A stretch of 38,276 bases of DNA, taken from Amanita rubescens (lineage: Eukaryota; Basidiomycota; Agaricomycetes; Agaricales; Amanitaceae). Where the stretch lies: the NCBI GenBank assembly GCA_015039365.1, contig WION01000512.1, positions 1 to 38,276 of the forward strand, read 5' to 3'. Position 1 is the first letter of the stretch, and every line of letters begins with the position of its first letter. The notes under the pieces were generated by a model that was not told where the DNA came from, made no database searches, and saw nothing but the letters and a program-made list of their open reading frames with translations. Shown piece by piece: positions 9,957 to 20,940 of this stretch. Made by a program: the position numbers and the translations under genes.

Positions 9957-11022
9957 TCGTAAACAATACAAGCAATGATTTTTGTATAAGCTGCTATGAT
10001 CTTCACCAAATATACGCACATCTCGTTATCCTTCCGATGATGGTCGGCCTATACTCGTCCTGTGGGTCCGATTAAGGTTTCCACTAACCAATTAGATGAT
10101 CAACACAAACTTAACAATGCAAATCTGTCCACGCACCCGTCCTTAATAATTCAATTTTGGAGACTCTACTTATCCACTCCGTTCGTGAGTGGGATATCAT
10201 TTTCCCCTCTCGAATAGTAATACCAATAGGACGTTGGTCATAGACTCATGGTGAACCTGATGAGAGGCGCTTCGGGATGCGGAGGCACGACTCAACGTGT
10301 TAATGAAGCGTCGTACTGTTGTGTGGGGCCTCATCGGCCACATAGAATAATGACCAACGACCCAGCCGAGGTCGGGAGTACAGATGTCATGGTCGGCATC
10401 TTCTGGTCTCATCACCTATGTACAAATCAGAACTACATCGACCTTGCTGGCTCAACGCTGGAGGCCAATCGGCTTCGCTGAGACGATCTCAAATACGTCT
10501 TCTTTTCGAGCTCGATACGACTCTCCTCAAGTCGTTATGGGAAATTTGAACTATGTGTGTCCCTCCATTCTAGTTAGCAATTTCTCCAATCGCAAATACG
10601 GGCACTCCCACTACCTCGCAAAAAAGTCTTTTCCAGTGCGCTTCCGAGTCAGAAGTAGAGTCTTCCACACGCCAACCATGACGGGGATGGATGAAGGTGC
10701 TGAAGGCTTTTCGCTGTGGGTGTGATATTTAGGCGCTTAGCGCTCCGAACATTGGCGTATGGGGAAATTACGCCGTATATATCAGAGGGTAATGCTGACC
10801 CGGAGATTGGCTTTGACAACAAGAAGTCCCCGAGGAGGAGAACATATTCGAAGATTCAAGAGGCTTGTCAAGCTCGAGACTTGTCGCTCTGGGAGCTGGC
10901 GGCGGAAGCACAGCCGCGGATTTCCCACGCTTGACGGCTGAATGTTTGAACTCATTCCTCTCGGTTTTGACATATCTCCGATGTACCTAGATGGGCGCAA
11001 CCTACACTGATGGTATTCTCGT

Positions 11023-11103
11023 CCTACTGCATCCGCTCATCCAACTGCATCCGCTCACGGCGCTCAGCCTACTGCATCCACTCAGCCTACTGCACCCGCT
11101 CAG
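11023..11103 (+). repeat. 18-bp tandem repeat, four full units and one half unit
   Basis: Units of CCTACTGCATCCGCTCAT type at 11023, 11041, 11068 and 11086, with a 9-bp half unit at 11059. As a multiple of three it would encode PTASAH/PTASTQ/PTAPAQ-like hexapeptides in one frame, but all frames are open here and no gene model includes it. Confidence 0.7.
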
Positions 11104-11200
11104 CAAGCGGCCGCCCATGCTATGCCACCGATAACGGACCTCGCCATCGCGCAGCCCATCAACTATGCCTTTTGCGCCACCTAGCTAAGCGCTCCATGAA

Positions 11201-11211
11201 GATAAAAGGCG
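11201..11211 (+). promoter_or_regulatory. Core promoter element GATAAAAGGCG, copy 4
   Basis: 42 bp before the ATG at 11243, identical to the element of copy 2. Confidence 0.55.
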
Positions 11212-11242
11212 AGCTTCCTGAGTAGCACGCCTCAACATCAAA

Positions 11243-11683
11243 ATGCAGCTTATCGCCAACGCCGCCTCTTTCTTCTTAGTCTTGCAACTTGCTGTGATCG
11301 TTCATGCAGTTCCATTTGACTCGGATACTGTCTACCATTGTACGTGTTAAAATTCGCTTCAGTTTCACGATCATCTCACCCTTTTTTCAAAGGTGATTTA
11401 GGTGCTGCGTCGGTAAGTCCTTCAGACGAATCTCTTCAATTATAGCTGAAGTGGGGCCATGTCTCTCAGCCTCAGTGTACGTCTTTCGCTAGTATGCTTC
11501 TCTTTTTAAATCTGAACTAAAGCGACACAGGCCCGAAAGGATATTCATGCTGTGGCCCCATTATAGATGGTGTTGGCGGAACGTAATTACACATTCTCCT
11601 TATTTTCTATCATTTTACCAACACCGATCTTTAGCTGCTACTATGCAGGCGGTTCGGAAGAGTTCAACTGCCCCATGTATTGA
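11243..11683 (+). CDS. Small secreted cysteine-rich protein, copy 4 (diverged C-terminus)
   Basis: Five exons: 11243-11339, 11393-11412, 11470-11476, 11531-11582, 11635-11683; 74 residues. Signal peptide MQLIANAASFFLVLQLAVIV, cleavage likely after VHA. Cysteines C-x8-C-x5-CC-x10-C-x10-C. The last loop is enlarged by GGSEEFN and the ending is CPMY instead of CPL, the most divergent end of the four. The 7-nt third exon is kept (CCTCAGT). Same gene structure as the other copies, so a paralogue by tandem duplication. Confidence 0.8.
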
Positions 11684-12042
11684 TGGTTGTCACATTTTAA
11701 TCTACTATTTCTATAGTAATATGATGTATACGGTTCTTTACGCGAAGTCATGTGGGACGAAGCTTATGTTTTCTGGAAGGAGTAAAATATTTACGTGAAC
11801 GCCGCCCAAGTTGTCTCACACATGAACCTTGTTTGCGCGTCCCGCGAAGAATGGTTGAAAATGGAAACATTGTAGGCGTCCTTTCTCAATTGGCCCGTTA
11901 ACTGTGGGGAACACGCTAGAAAGGGGTTACTGGACCGAGGAGAACGGTGGTGAAAAAAGTATGTCGACTGGAGTCCGATTTCACCTAAGCTGTTGTAAAA
12001 AGTAATGTATAATGAACGACTACCGGTAGCCGCCTTGAGAAC
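11684..12042. other. Intergenic between convergent genes
   Basis: 359 bp holding the 3' regions of secreted-protein copy 4 and of the kinase fusion. Nothing else seen. Confidence 0.5.
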
Positions 12043-13481
12043 CTATAACCGATCTACTTCATTCATCTCAGCATCCATCTCAGTTGGATTCCCAGAACGT
12101 CGACATCTCTCCAGGTCTACCAAGAAAATGTCGCCGCTTTCCGTTCTACAAAAGTTACGACGTGCGACATCGCCATGAACAAATCCAGCATCGTGAATGC
12201 GGTAGAGGGCCGCCTTCATCTTCTTGCGAAGTGTCGGGTCAATTTCTTCGTCTCCGGGGATGGCGTTGCCAACGGGTTCCAGAGCAAGGAGACGCAGAAT
12301 GCCCCAAATTTCGTAGAAGCCATACAATGTGGGGATCACCTCGCCCTGGAGATTTTCCAGAGCCGCATAAGCGCGGGCCTCGTCGTCTAGTAGATCTACT
12401 ACATCGGGATAGCGCAAGACATCAAAAACTTTACAGACAACCTGAAGGTCACGTTTCCCGACGGATGATGCTAGAAGTCGCGCGTTCACCACACAGCCAT
12501 TCGTTCCATGGCGGGCTGAGCTGAGGTCAAAGCGACAGAGGCAAAATTCAAGAGCGAGACACTGGTAATCACCATCGACAGGTAGTATATGATCTTGAGC
12601 GTCGCCAACAGCTTTCTCCCGTTCCTTCCAGACAGCCGTCGAGGTTCCGAGATTTCGGCCTGGAGGGGCAGAGAAGTGGGTAGGGGACGCATAGAACCAG
12701 TTATCCTCCGCAAGCAATACCATGCCAACCCATGCTTTCAGCATTGAGAAAGGTTGATCAGGTCCATCTAGTTTGACAGTGTAGTACTCAAGGGTCTTGC
12801 GATCAGATGTTTCGGCACGGCGCAGGAACAAGGCGTGGCGCCAATTGGTAAGGATTCCAAACCTGTTGTTGTTGAAAGCCATGTATCCGTAGATTTGTTC
12901 AAGAGCATGCAAGGAATATGTGTCACCATGAGCATTATTAAAAGCAGCGACAACATGCTCCAGATCTGCCTCCCACCAGGTTTTATATTCAACCTACACC
13001 AGCGGGGTTTAGTAACAAGCAAAGAAGTAGCAACTGGAACACGTACAATAAGTTTCGGGTGCGCCGGTTGTGCGTTATTCATAATCCATAAGAAATCCGG
13101 ATCTCCTAGGATTGGGACATTCCCACCGCCTGACGCTCTGAACCGTCCATTGACCCCAAGTTTCTCCAACACTTTTTGAACCGGCTTATGTAACGCCCAT
13201 GTAGCGTAGGAACGAAGGCTTTCTTCGTTTTCCACAAAATCAGTGTCTGCCAAGCCAATATCGAATGGAGTAGAAGACAAATGGGGGTGGGCAGTGGTTG
13301 CAGATTGCACGGCCCGGCAAATATCGTTGGGGAAGGAGGTCCAGAGCGTGAGGGTCCTAAGATTGGTCTTAGGATACCTCCGTGGAGTCAATCTTGCAGT
13401 ACCAGAGCCTGAGGGATCGAATTCTGCGTTTCCGTGATTCGTAAAAGGGAGATCTGGGAGGCTGGTTTGCACAAATTGCAT
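12043..13481 (-). CDS. PD-(D/E)XK-like domain fused to a protein-kinase-like domain
   Basis: Two exons, 13481-13047 and 12993-12043, joined by a 53-nt intron; 461 residues. The N-terminal half reads like a restriction-endonuclease fold: GDPDF (126-130), LIVEYK with E147/K149, then QIYGY (about 178-182), which fits the RecB-type QxxxY motif. The C-terminal half is kinase-like: Lys in VVCKVFD (about 333), a helix Glu in DDEARAYAAL, catalytic loop FVHGDVARRN (Asp about 420) and VDLE in place of DFG (about 438). The junction restores LIVEYKTWWEADLEHVV, which neither exon shows alone. Similar kinases are common in agaricomycetes; substrate unknown. The intact catalytic set suggests an active enzyme. 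Ends in NEVDRL. Confidence 0.75.
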
Positions 13482-14139
13482 CGTTACAAGTCTGGCGTCG
13501 AGATTGGCGTAAATTTCGAACTCCGCCTGCCGGGATCGTGCCGGTCAGGTTTTCTATTGTGAAAAAAAGTGGGACGGAAGAAAGGCGAGATTAATACGCG
13601 ACTCAGTTTGAGTACCTGACGCGGAACGCCCAGCACCTTTGATGGACGCTGACACTTGCAATGATGCAACCCAGTAGGTGGGCGCAACTTACGTATGATT
13701 GTATTCTTGACTTGCTGCACCCGCCCATACTATGCCACTTCGCATCGCAACATTATAGACGTGCTTTATTGACCGGTGTACGCCGCTGGCATGAGCCAAG
13801 GGCGCAGCTTATTCCTCATGCACGGTGCATGGATCGAGTCATGTTAGTTGTCCCTGGAACAGATAAACGGAGAAAAGAATTCAAACATTGACTTCGACGT
13901 TTCACTGGGTATGCGAAACAGACAGAAATTTTAACCAACCATAATCCTTCGGCTGGAGATCACATTCGCCATCCTTGTGATCCAAATGAGATCGTCTACA
14001 CCAAAGCCTTCCGACGGTGTCGGAGGATAACCTTGCACGGCGCAACTAATAATGGCGTCATTAGCAGAGATGTAGATAAGAGGGGTGAGTAGCAGTGCGT
14101 ACCAGTACGGCATCTCGCGGTCCTAAACCAACCATGATG
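13482..14139. other. Intergenic, 0.66 kb, with a doubtful minus-strand ORF
   Basis: Contains the promoter of the kinase fusion and a ~50-bp segment (13676-13730) repeated at 10991-11040. A 60-codon minus frame (14113-13931) begins MPYWYALLLTPLIYIS, signal-peptide-like, but has no recognised domain or splice partners. Confidence 0.4.
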
Positions 14140-14687
14140 TCATGAAGGTGCATCCACTGGCATCACATTCCCCACGCCGTGTCGTTTTCCCTCCCTTCCA
14201 AGACCTGCAGCCCGCTCTGACTCCTCGATCGTGTATGCCGGTTCTTTTAGCTGTTTACACCGTCTTTTGTGAACTTTACTACGCCAGTGCGTGTTAAGTG
14301 CAAAATCTGTTTCAAAATATCTTATTTCGTAGGATTAGCAGGCTTGAAAAATAGTAAGAACGGATGAAGAAACTCACCTCGCGCATTCGATGCAGTAATG
14401 TTGAGCCAATCCCGGCTTTTCAAAGTCCAAGGGTTGCGCCTCCAGCGCAGCCCTGTTCTAGATATTATTTACAGTGTTAAAATGATGGACAATTCGGGGA
14501 TGGGATCCCTTCGTACTTTGGGGTCAAGGTCGATGAGCTGAATCTGATCCAAGTCCCGCGTACGAGCCTATGCAATATAATATTGATGATCTCTATGTTA
14601 TAATGTCGATTTACGTACTCTTGTCCTAGCGCCTCTTTGAACATCCCTCCTGGCGTGGTGGGCCCTTGAACGCCGTAACCGACCCAT
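14140..14687 (-). CDS. BUD20: Bud20/ZNF593-type zinc finger protein, pre-60S ribosome factor
   Basis: Four exons: 14687-14619, 14567-14517, 14457-14378, 14320-14140; 126 residues, the usual size for this family. Starts MGRLRRSRAHHARRDVQRG, the basic N-terminus typical of Bud20/ZNF593, then TRDLDQIQLIDLDPKN and a single C2H2 finger, YCIECARYFETDFALNTHW, with the second His in KVHKRR. Ends VGNVMPVDAPS. Known role in yeast: Bud20 shuttles with the pre-60S particle and helps its export from the nucleus. Every junction keeps frame. Transcribed divergently from the AP endonuclease, starts 89 bp apart. Confidence 0.92.
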
Positions 14688-14776
14688 GGCGTCGTGGGTG
14701 GAAGTAAAATGACCTTTGTTTGGCCACGGCCCCACTGCTACAAACAATAACATCACGCTCACTGGCAGATGCCAGC
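14688..14776. promoter_or_regulatory. Shared divergent promoter, 89 bp
   Basis: The whole space between the ATG of the Bud20-type gene (minus) and that of the AP endonuclease (plus). No TATA box is obvious; both leaders must be short or overlap. Co-regulation of ribosome biogenesis and DNA repair genes is possible but unproven. Confidence 0.6.
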
Positions 14777-17092
14777 ATGCGAATATTGACATGGAACATC
14801 GTAAGCTTATCCTGCGAAACCGGACACTGAGTTTTTTCTGATTTTCCTATCCAGAACGGTATTCGCACTCTGCCTCAGTATTACCCGTAAGCACCAAATG
14901 CTCAGCAGCGTGTTCTGGAAAGCTAACACAGAATTCAGATGGTGCACGTTCAAAGACACGTTCAAGGGGATTTTAGATCACCTACAAGCTGATATCGTCT
15001 GCTTCCAAGGTATCCTACCTGCAAGTGACTGGTCCAATTACGACAAGCTTAGTTGAATTCTAGAAACCAAAACTTCGCGTTCAGCTCTTCCGAAAGACGT
15101 TGCAATTCCAGATTCCTATAATTCATTTTTCTCCTTTCCCATCCGCAAATCAGGCTACTCTGGAGTAGCCGTCTATACACGTGTCGACTCTGTCGTCCCA
15201 ATCAAAGCCGAAGAAGGTTTGAGCGGGCTGCTCCAACCCAAACCGCCTCTTTCTGACTCCGAGCGCATATCTAATAGGGATCTCTACCCGACGCCCCTAG
15301 TGGATGGGCTAGATTCGCAGCTTAACTTTTCAGAACTGGACAGCGAAGGCCGCGCGCTAATGATTGATCTCGGTCTCTTCGTGCTCATCAATGTGTATTG
15401 CCCTAACGACGGAACGGGAACGGAGGAGCGAGATAAGTTCAAAATGGACTATCACAGACTGCTAGAACTACGCGTAAGAAGGTTGCTAGAAGAAGGGAGA
15501 GAAGTGATGGTTCTAGGAGATATCAACGCGTGTGCGGCTGTAATCGATCATTGCGAAGGTCCGCTGATGGTCGCGCGAGGCCAAACAATGGGGATGAAAG
15601 ACGAAGAAGGGTTCTGGGGGACAGGCTGCAGAAGATGGCTATTCGAATGGTTGGCGCACGAAGATAGCGAAGGAACCGTGCATGGAGGACCTATGGTGGA
15701 TATTGTGCGGCGTTTCTGGCCCGATCGGAAAGGAATGTATACGTGTGAGTAATCATACATGTAGCAGGATTTAGAAGCTCAACGCAGCGATAGGCTGGAA
15801 CACGAAACTATCCGCTCGCGAAACTAATTATGGGACCCGCATCGATTATATCTTAGTCACAAAAGGCTTAGTGTCATGGATCAAGTCCGCTGATGTTCAG
15901 CAAGACGTCAAAGGAAGTGACCATTGCCCCGTTTTCGTCGATCTTCATGACGAAATCACGACTCCAGACGGATCAGTAGTTCGGCTCCAAGACATTCTAG
16001 GCGCTCGGAGCTCAGACAGCGCACCTCCGAGGCTAGCCACAAAATTTTGGGATGAATACTCCGGGAAGCAGACTCGACTACACAATTTTTTCACCAAGAA
16101 AGCTGCGGAGTCTTCCAAGACGGGTCCTAATGCACCTGCTCCAGATGAAGGCTCGTTACCTGCTGCATCGCTTGACGATACACCTGAGGTTGCTACTCAA
16201 TCATCCAGCCAATCCCTACCTTCCCCCGCTGATCAGCCATCTCAAGCTATTCTCATCGATGATCCTGTCTCAGTCATTTCTCAGCCTTCGCCGATCACTC
16301 CGACATCTTCCGTGCCCTCCGCGACCAGTACTACTTCTGGTTCCGCAACAGATCGGCCTGAAAAGCGAAAGCTAGTATTAGAAACGCCGCTCGAAAAAGT
16401 TAAGAAACAAAAGGGAAAGAAGGTGCAGAAGAGCGAGTCATCTGAATCGACTAGCCAGACTAAATTATCGAGCTTCTTTGCCAAACCAAAAGCCGCGGTC
16501 GAACCAGAAACAGAACCGTTGGCCGCGTCGAGCGCCACGAAGAAGGGCAAGGGCAAGGACGTACCGTCCTTGGTGGATATTATTGACGTCGATGACTGCC
16601 CAGTCGACGCGACCCTTGTCAAAGATAATATACCCGATGCAGAAGTCGAGGAGCATCATTGCTCGCCTTCTCAATCCTTCACGTCTCAAGGCTCTGCCTG
16701 GTCCACATCATCTAATTACGGTACTCAGAGCAAAGTAAATAACGGCAGCGACGGCAATCGCAACGGCAATGGTAAAGACGCTTGGTCTGCAATCCTCGCC
16801 CCCACACCTATTCCACGCTGCACGGTCCATAACGAACCAGCAAAAGAGTATACGGTTAATAAGCCTGGCCCGAACAAGGGAAAGCGGTTCTTCATTTGTT
16901 CTAGGTAAGACAGATGTTTTATTAGCCGTATTACCCTTGACCAACTTATTTTGCAGACCCGTTGGTCCTGGGTATGACAAAGGGCGGGCTGAACGACCTC
17001 GAGACCAAGTCGATCCACAATATCGTTGTAATTTTTTCAGATGGTCAAGTGTTGTGCGCAAGGAGAGACGCCGTCAGGGCGAGATTAGTTGA
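14777..17092 (+). CDS. APN2: AP endonuclease 2 (class II apurinic/apyrimidinic endonuclease)
   Basis: Six exons: 14777-14800, 14855-14886, 14939-15009, 15064-15744, 15794-16904, 16957-17092; 684 residues. Exonuclease III-type fold: TWNINGIRT, CFQETK (metal-binding Glu), GYSGVAVYT, LGDINACAAVIDHCEG and GSDHCPV (catalytic His). Cleaves DNA at abasic sites and trims 3' blocked ends in base excision repair. The long disordered region holds two PCNA-binding motifs, QTRLHNFF and QTKLSSFF, and KKxK stretches that could act as nuclear localisation signals. A C-terminal GRF zinc finger (CTVHNEPA ... FFICSR ... YRCNFFRW) is split by the last intron. The start gives MRILTWNI, as in the family. Confidence 0.95.
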
Positions 17093-17647
17093 AGTGGGTA
17101 ATAGATGAGCTATTAATTGTTTTGATGTCGAGCTTTCTGTATATATAATGCACGATTAATTGTATGGTGCGCCTTGACGAACCACAATTTTAATCACATC
17201 TTCGACATGCTTAAAGCACAACCAACCGGTGAACCCCTGGCGGCAATCTTCCATTCACAACCTTTGCCGTGTATCGATCATGTCGATCGTCTGGTCATCC
17301 ACATGACCGTTCCAGATCTGCCGTTTTCTACTCTGCCATGTCATCGACATCCACTTCGCTATGGGGTGAGAGCCGACGTGAGCGGAGAAGCATTCGATGG
17401 AGAGCTGCGCAACCAGTTAAGGCAAGCCTCTGGCAACGCCAACTGATCGCACCTCCATTCAACCAACTTTTACGAGGATAGTATTATCATCCGAATTTAA
17501 ACACCCTACTGCCCTAAGCTGTAGGTATATGTAATTAAAAACAAATCCTATCATAACGAAAATAAATAATTGTCCATATCATCCTGGTGACGTTAAAGGG
17601 GTCAACCACTGAGTGTCATTGCGTCGTTCGTTGGTTCGTTTAGGGCT
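17093..17647. other. Intergenic between convergent genes
   Basis: 555 bp with the 3' regions of the AP endonuclease and the receptor. The 90-codon frame at 17174-17446 has no recognisable domain; nothing else seen. Confidence 0.5.
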
Positions 17648-19056
17648 TTATCTGGACGAAAGGAACCGTTCTTTGAGTTGTTTAGCTACTCGTTCATTCC
17701 AACCGTACGTCAACGCATTGGCCAAGCCTACTAGTTGGGTTGTTGCTTGCATGAATTGTGTTATTATACTTGAATGACCTGTTGCCTCCACTAGTCGATT
17801 CGCAATCCCGGGGAGTAAGAGAATGATATAAGCTAATGGATACGCATTCAGAAGTAGGGCCCTTTGGATGGTTTGATATCGACTGTCTGCAGAGAAAGAA
17901 CGTGTTCTTCGCAGTCCAGTTATCTGAGAAAAAGACCAAGTTCCGATACCAGACCTTTCTTGCCGTTGAGTAGAAATGCCTTCCTCACCAGTCTTCGTTC
18001 TTTCCACTTCGACTGAGTCGGTCGTCGATGAAGGGTTTTCGACGTCAAACTGAATCGCCGATGTAGGTTGGGGTTCACTTAGGGTTGTATATGTAAAACC
18101 GTTTCGCGTGTCCGGTGACGGCATTTCTGCTGCTAACGTCCGATAGTGTCGTCGAAGATGGCGATCCTTTAAATAAAGTCAATAGACTATCACTGAATAT
18201 TACGGAACTTCCTACAAGGTAGACGTAAAGACAGATCTTGAAACCATCAGTCTACCGGGTTTCCAAACACGGATCAAATCATACCTCGATCACAATGAAT
18301 AACATCCTCCACCCATGTGTCAGCACATAGCGGAGATATACAGGCTTTGCCTTTAACCAACACCTGCGAACAAGAATTAGTCCTGCATATTATTTCCAAA
18401 TAGAATTGTGTCATACCAATTACCAGTAGCTGGCGCGTACCAACCCATTCCCAGAGCCAGGAAGCCTGAGAAATGCATGTCAAGATTACCTTAGGCTCGG
18501 ACGGTTTAGTGGGTTGTCGCACCTGTGAAAAACGGCAGTGCCCAAATTGCGCAGCAAACTAACACAACATGATTCCTTTTCCATGCGCCTTGGTGTACGG
18601 TTGTGATTGGTCCCCTCCTAGTTATGACAAGAACAGTGCTAATTGCAATAGCTAGGACGGCGCAGTCTGTGGCCTTGGATTTTCACATAAGCAATGTTCT
18701 TTTTTTCGTTTATTCTCTTACCTGAACAGTGATCTGACCTACCACACCATTAAAAACACACGCGGAACCGGGACGTAGGCCCTGCTTCTTTGCTAAAATA
18801 TATAATCCAGCGATAGAGTTGTTCAGTGAATTTAGAAAGTCTGAAAACTCATTCATTAAAGAGAAGGACCTGGATAACAACACCTGGAAAGCATACCGGA
18901 TGCCGCAAGATTCAGAATCAAGACATGTCGAAAGTGGTAATCAAGCGGTAGGATGGTGTAGCAAACCAAAATGAAAGCTGAGCCGATCACGGACATGACG
19001 CTCGCGATGGCCGTGACGATAGCCAATGCAATTGAGAGAGTTGACATTTCTGTCAT
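17648..19056 (-). CDS. Git3-like G-protein-coupled receptor
   Basis: Seven exons: 19056-18897, 18840-18722, 18673-18523, 18465-18417, 18363-18285, 18236-18216, 18166-17648; 365 residues. Seven hydrophobic helices are recovered only when spliced. Helix 2 reads FRHVLILNLAASDFLNSLNN, then PGSACVFNGVVGQITVQATD, the PATGNWCW loop and LRYVLTHGWRMLFIVIE. A third inner loop of roughly 80 residues precedes ALLLNAYPLAYIILLLPGI (helix 6) and a last helix ending LANALTYGWNERV. Family knowledge: fungal Git3/class-V-type receptors sense nutrients such as sugars and signal through G-alpha to cAMP; the ligand here is unknown. Exon 6 is only 21 nt (ICLYVYL). Plasma membrane protein. Confidence 0.88.
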
Positions 19057-20940
19057 TGCTCAATGGCGCGTCGGGGCGCTCAGCACCTTCCGAAACGCAA
19101 GAAGTAAGATGAGCGAGGCAGGGGAGGACTGGATTGTTGCGATTGTGGTCGTCTTAAACCAGAGCTTTTTATAAATGCCCAAAACAGATCTGCGCTCCTA
19201 GTGCGCCCTCTCCTGAGGGGCATTACAGCCGGCTTGGTTTCATGTACACTGACATGTGCAACGTATACGTCCTCGAACAGCGTCCTCAAACAGCCGTCGT
19301 TTGTCGAATTGTAAAGACCTCTTTCACGTTGAAGGGGGTTTGTGTGTCTTTTTCGGGTTTGTGGCACTAGCCAGCATCCACTGATATCGGGACATTTGCC
19401 ATCCAAGCCTGAGAACGGAACGTCATGTGGACCTGTCCTTGGCCGTAATCTCCATATTCGCTAGGAACGAAACAATGCTTGACAATTGTGTAATTGTTGC
19501 TGGATCAGACCCGGTCCGCATGGAAGAGTACCGTGGCCATAGTGCCATATGGCAAGTACTACCACGTGCACCGGTGAAGCAGATGTAAACAATGGAGCAA
19601 ATAACGCGTCGAGCGGCGCAAATTCTTTTTCATCAAAAACCATCGTCGTAGTCAACTGGGCTGCACTTTGCTACTCGTGTTCCATTGGAGTCTGCAAAGT
19701 AACGGAGCGGTGGAAGAGCAAAAAATTGGCTGAACCATTCGTTCGCAGCTATGGGACAAAACTTGCAGCCCCGTCGCCATCGATAGCACAGGGCAGCATG
19801 ACGGTCCTGACAACTTGAACTTGCTACGTAGCATGATTACTCTATTGCGACAGATGACTGAATATATCTCACTACCTCCTGTTAATTTATGCTAACGTTT
19901 GTGCAACTTGTGTCATCTCCAAACGCCTCCCTCACGACGCGTGAAGGTTTCATTACGAATGCTGGCGGCGAATAATATCTTCTGAGTCCTTGGTAAATAA
20001 GCTCTAGATGAACTTGAGTACGTGTCAAGTCGAATTTTGCTGCGGAAGTTTCTGTCGCGTATGTACATGTTTGATTTACATCCTGTCAGTAGAAATTAAC
20101 TTGGTTCCTTTGCTAAACCCGGTGGGGGGAATTCATTAATGTAAATAGACAAACGTTCCAAGTAACTTCAAATGGCAACCTCAACTGGATCCCACTTCAA
20201 CCGCTCTCTATATCTGTACGTCATCAAATTTTCACGATTAAGTGAACTAATAAATACGAGAATCTCGTTATTCCATCCTCATCTCCGCCCTGACATCCGA
20301 ATAGGCATGTAATACAGCGTCGCTGAAGTTAAATATTAAGGTCCACGTCTGTATGAGTTCTCACGTCACGTCATTGATAAGCGGCCACGAGGCAAAATGC
20401 ATGAAGCGTGGCATGAGTGTCAATATTTCATTCATGGAATCGACTGAATGAAGTCTACCTCTATTTGTACAATGCTTAGGGTTCAATTTGTGATGGTATG
20501 AGTAGGGCTCGATGTAAAAACTACATTACACTACAACAGTACAGAGGAGAAATTCCTATTGTGCAGTTCTACGTCCGACTTAGGAGAAAAAAAATGAAAA
20601 GTGTCCCAGGCTGTGATCCATTTGAAGTACAGTGATTTGCATCTGTCGATTCAGAAGTTCAGTAGTCGAACCTTAAAGATAGAGTTAAAAGAAACTTACA
20701 GTGAGAAGATGCCATATAATTAGTAGCACGTACTGACGTATAGTACATGATTAATTGCACATGTAGATGGCAGGATGATGTATGTTCCGATGATTGCGGG
20801 AAAGAAATAGGGAAGGATAAGTATGCGTATTATTGACTATTGGCTGGTATCTCGATGTCGCGGTATAGATGGTATATCATGTACAGGTTGCTGGTATGTC
20901 CGATTTGCGAGGCAGTGCGCCACTTCGCACGGGATCTATT
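19057..20940. other. Intergenic, 1.9 kb
   Basis: Between the receptor (upstream side) and the 3' end of the zinc cluster gene. The short frames at 19080-19406 (minus) and 19549-19818 (plus) have no recognisable domains. I looked for split exons on both strands and found none I can defend. AT-rich, with mononucleotide runs near 20590. Confidence 0.4.

Larger units (their letters stand above)
9957..11242. other. Spacer between secreted-protein copies 3 and 4
   Basis: About 1.3 kb. Open frames at 10384-10725 and 10716-10934 have no recognisable domain and no splice partners. Contains an 18-bp tandem repeat (11023-11103), a ~50-bp stretch also found near 13.7 kb, and the promoter of copy 4. No supported gene. 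Confidence 0.4.
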
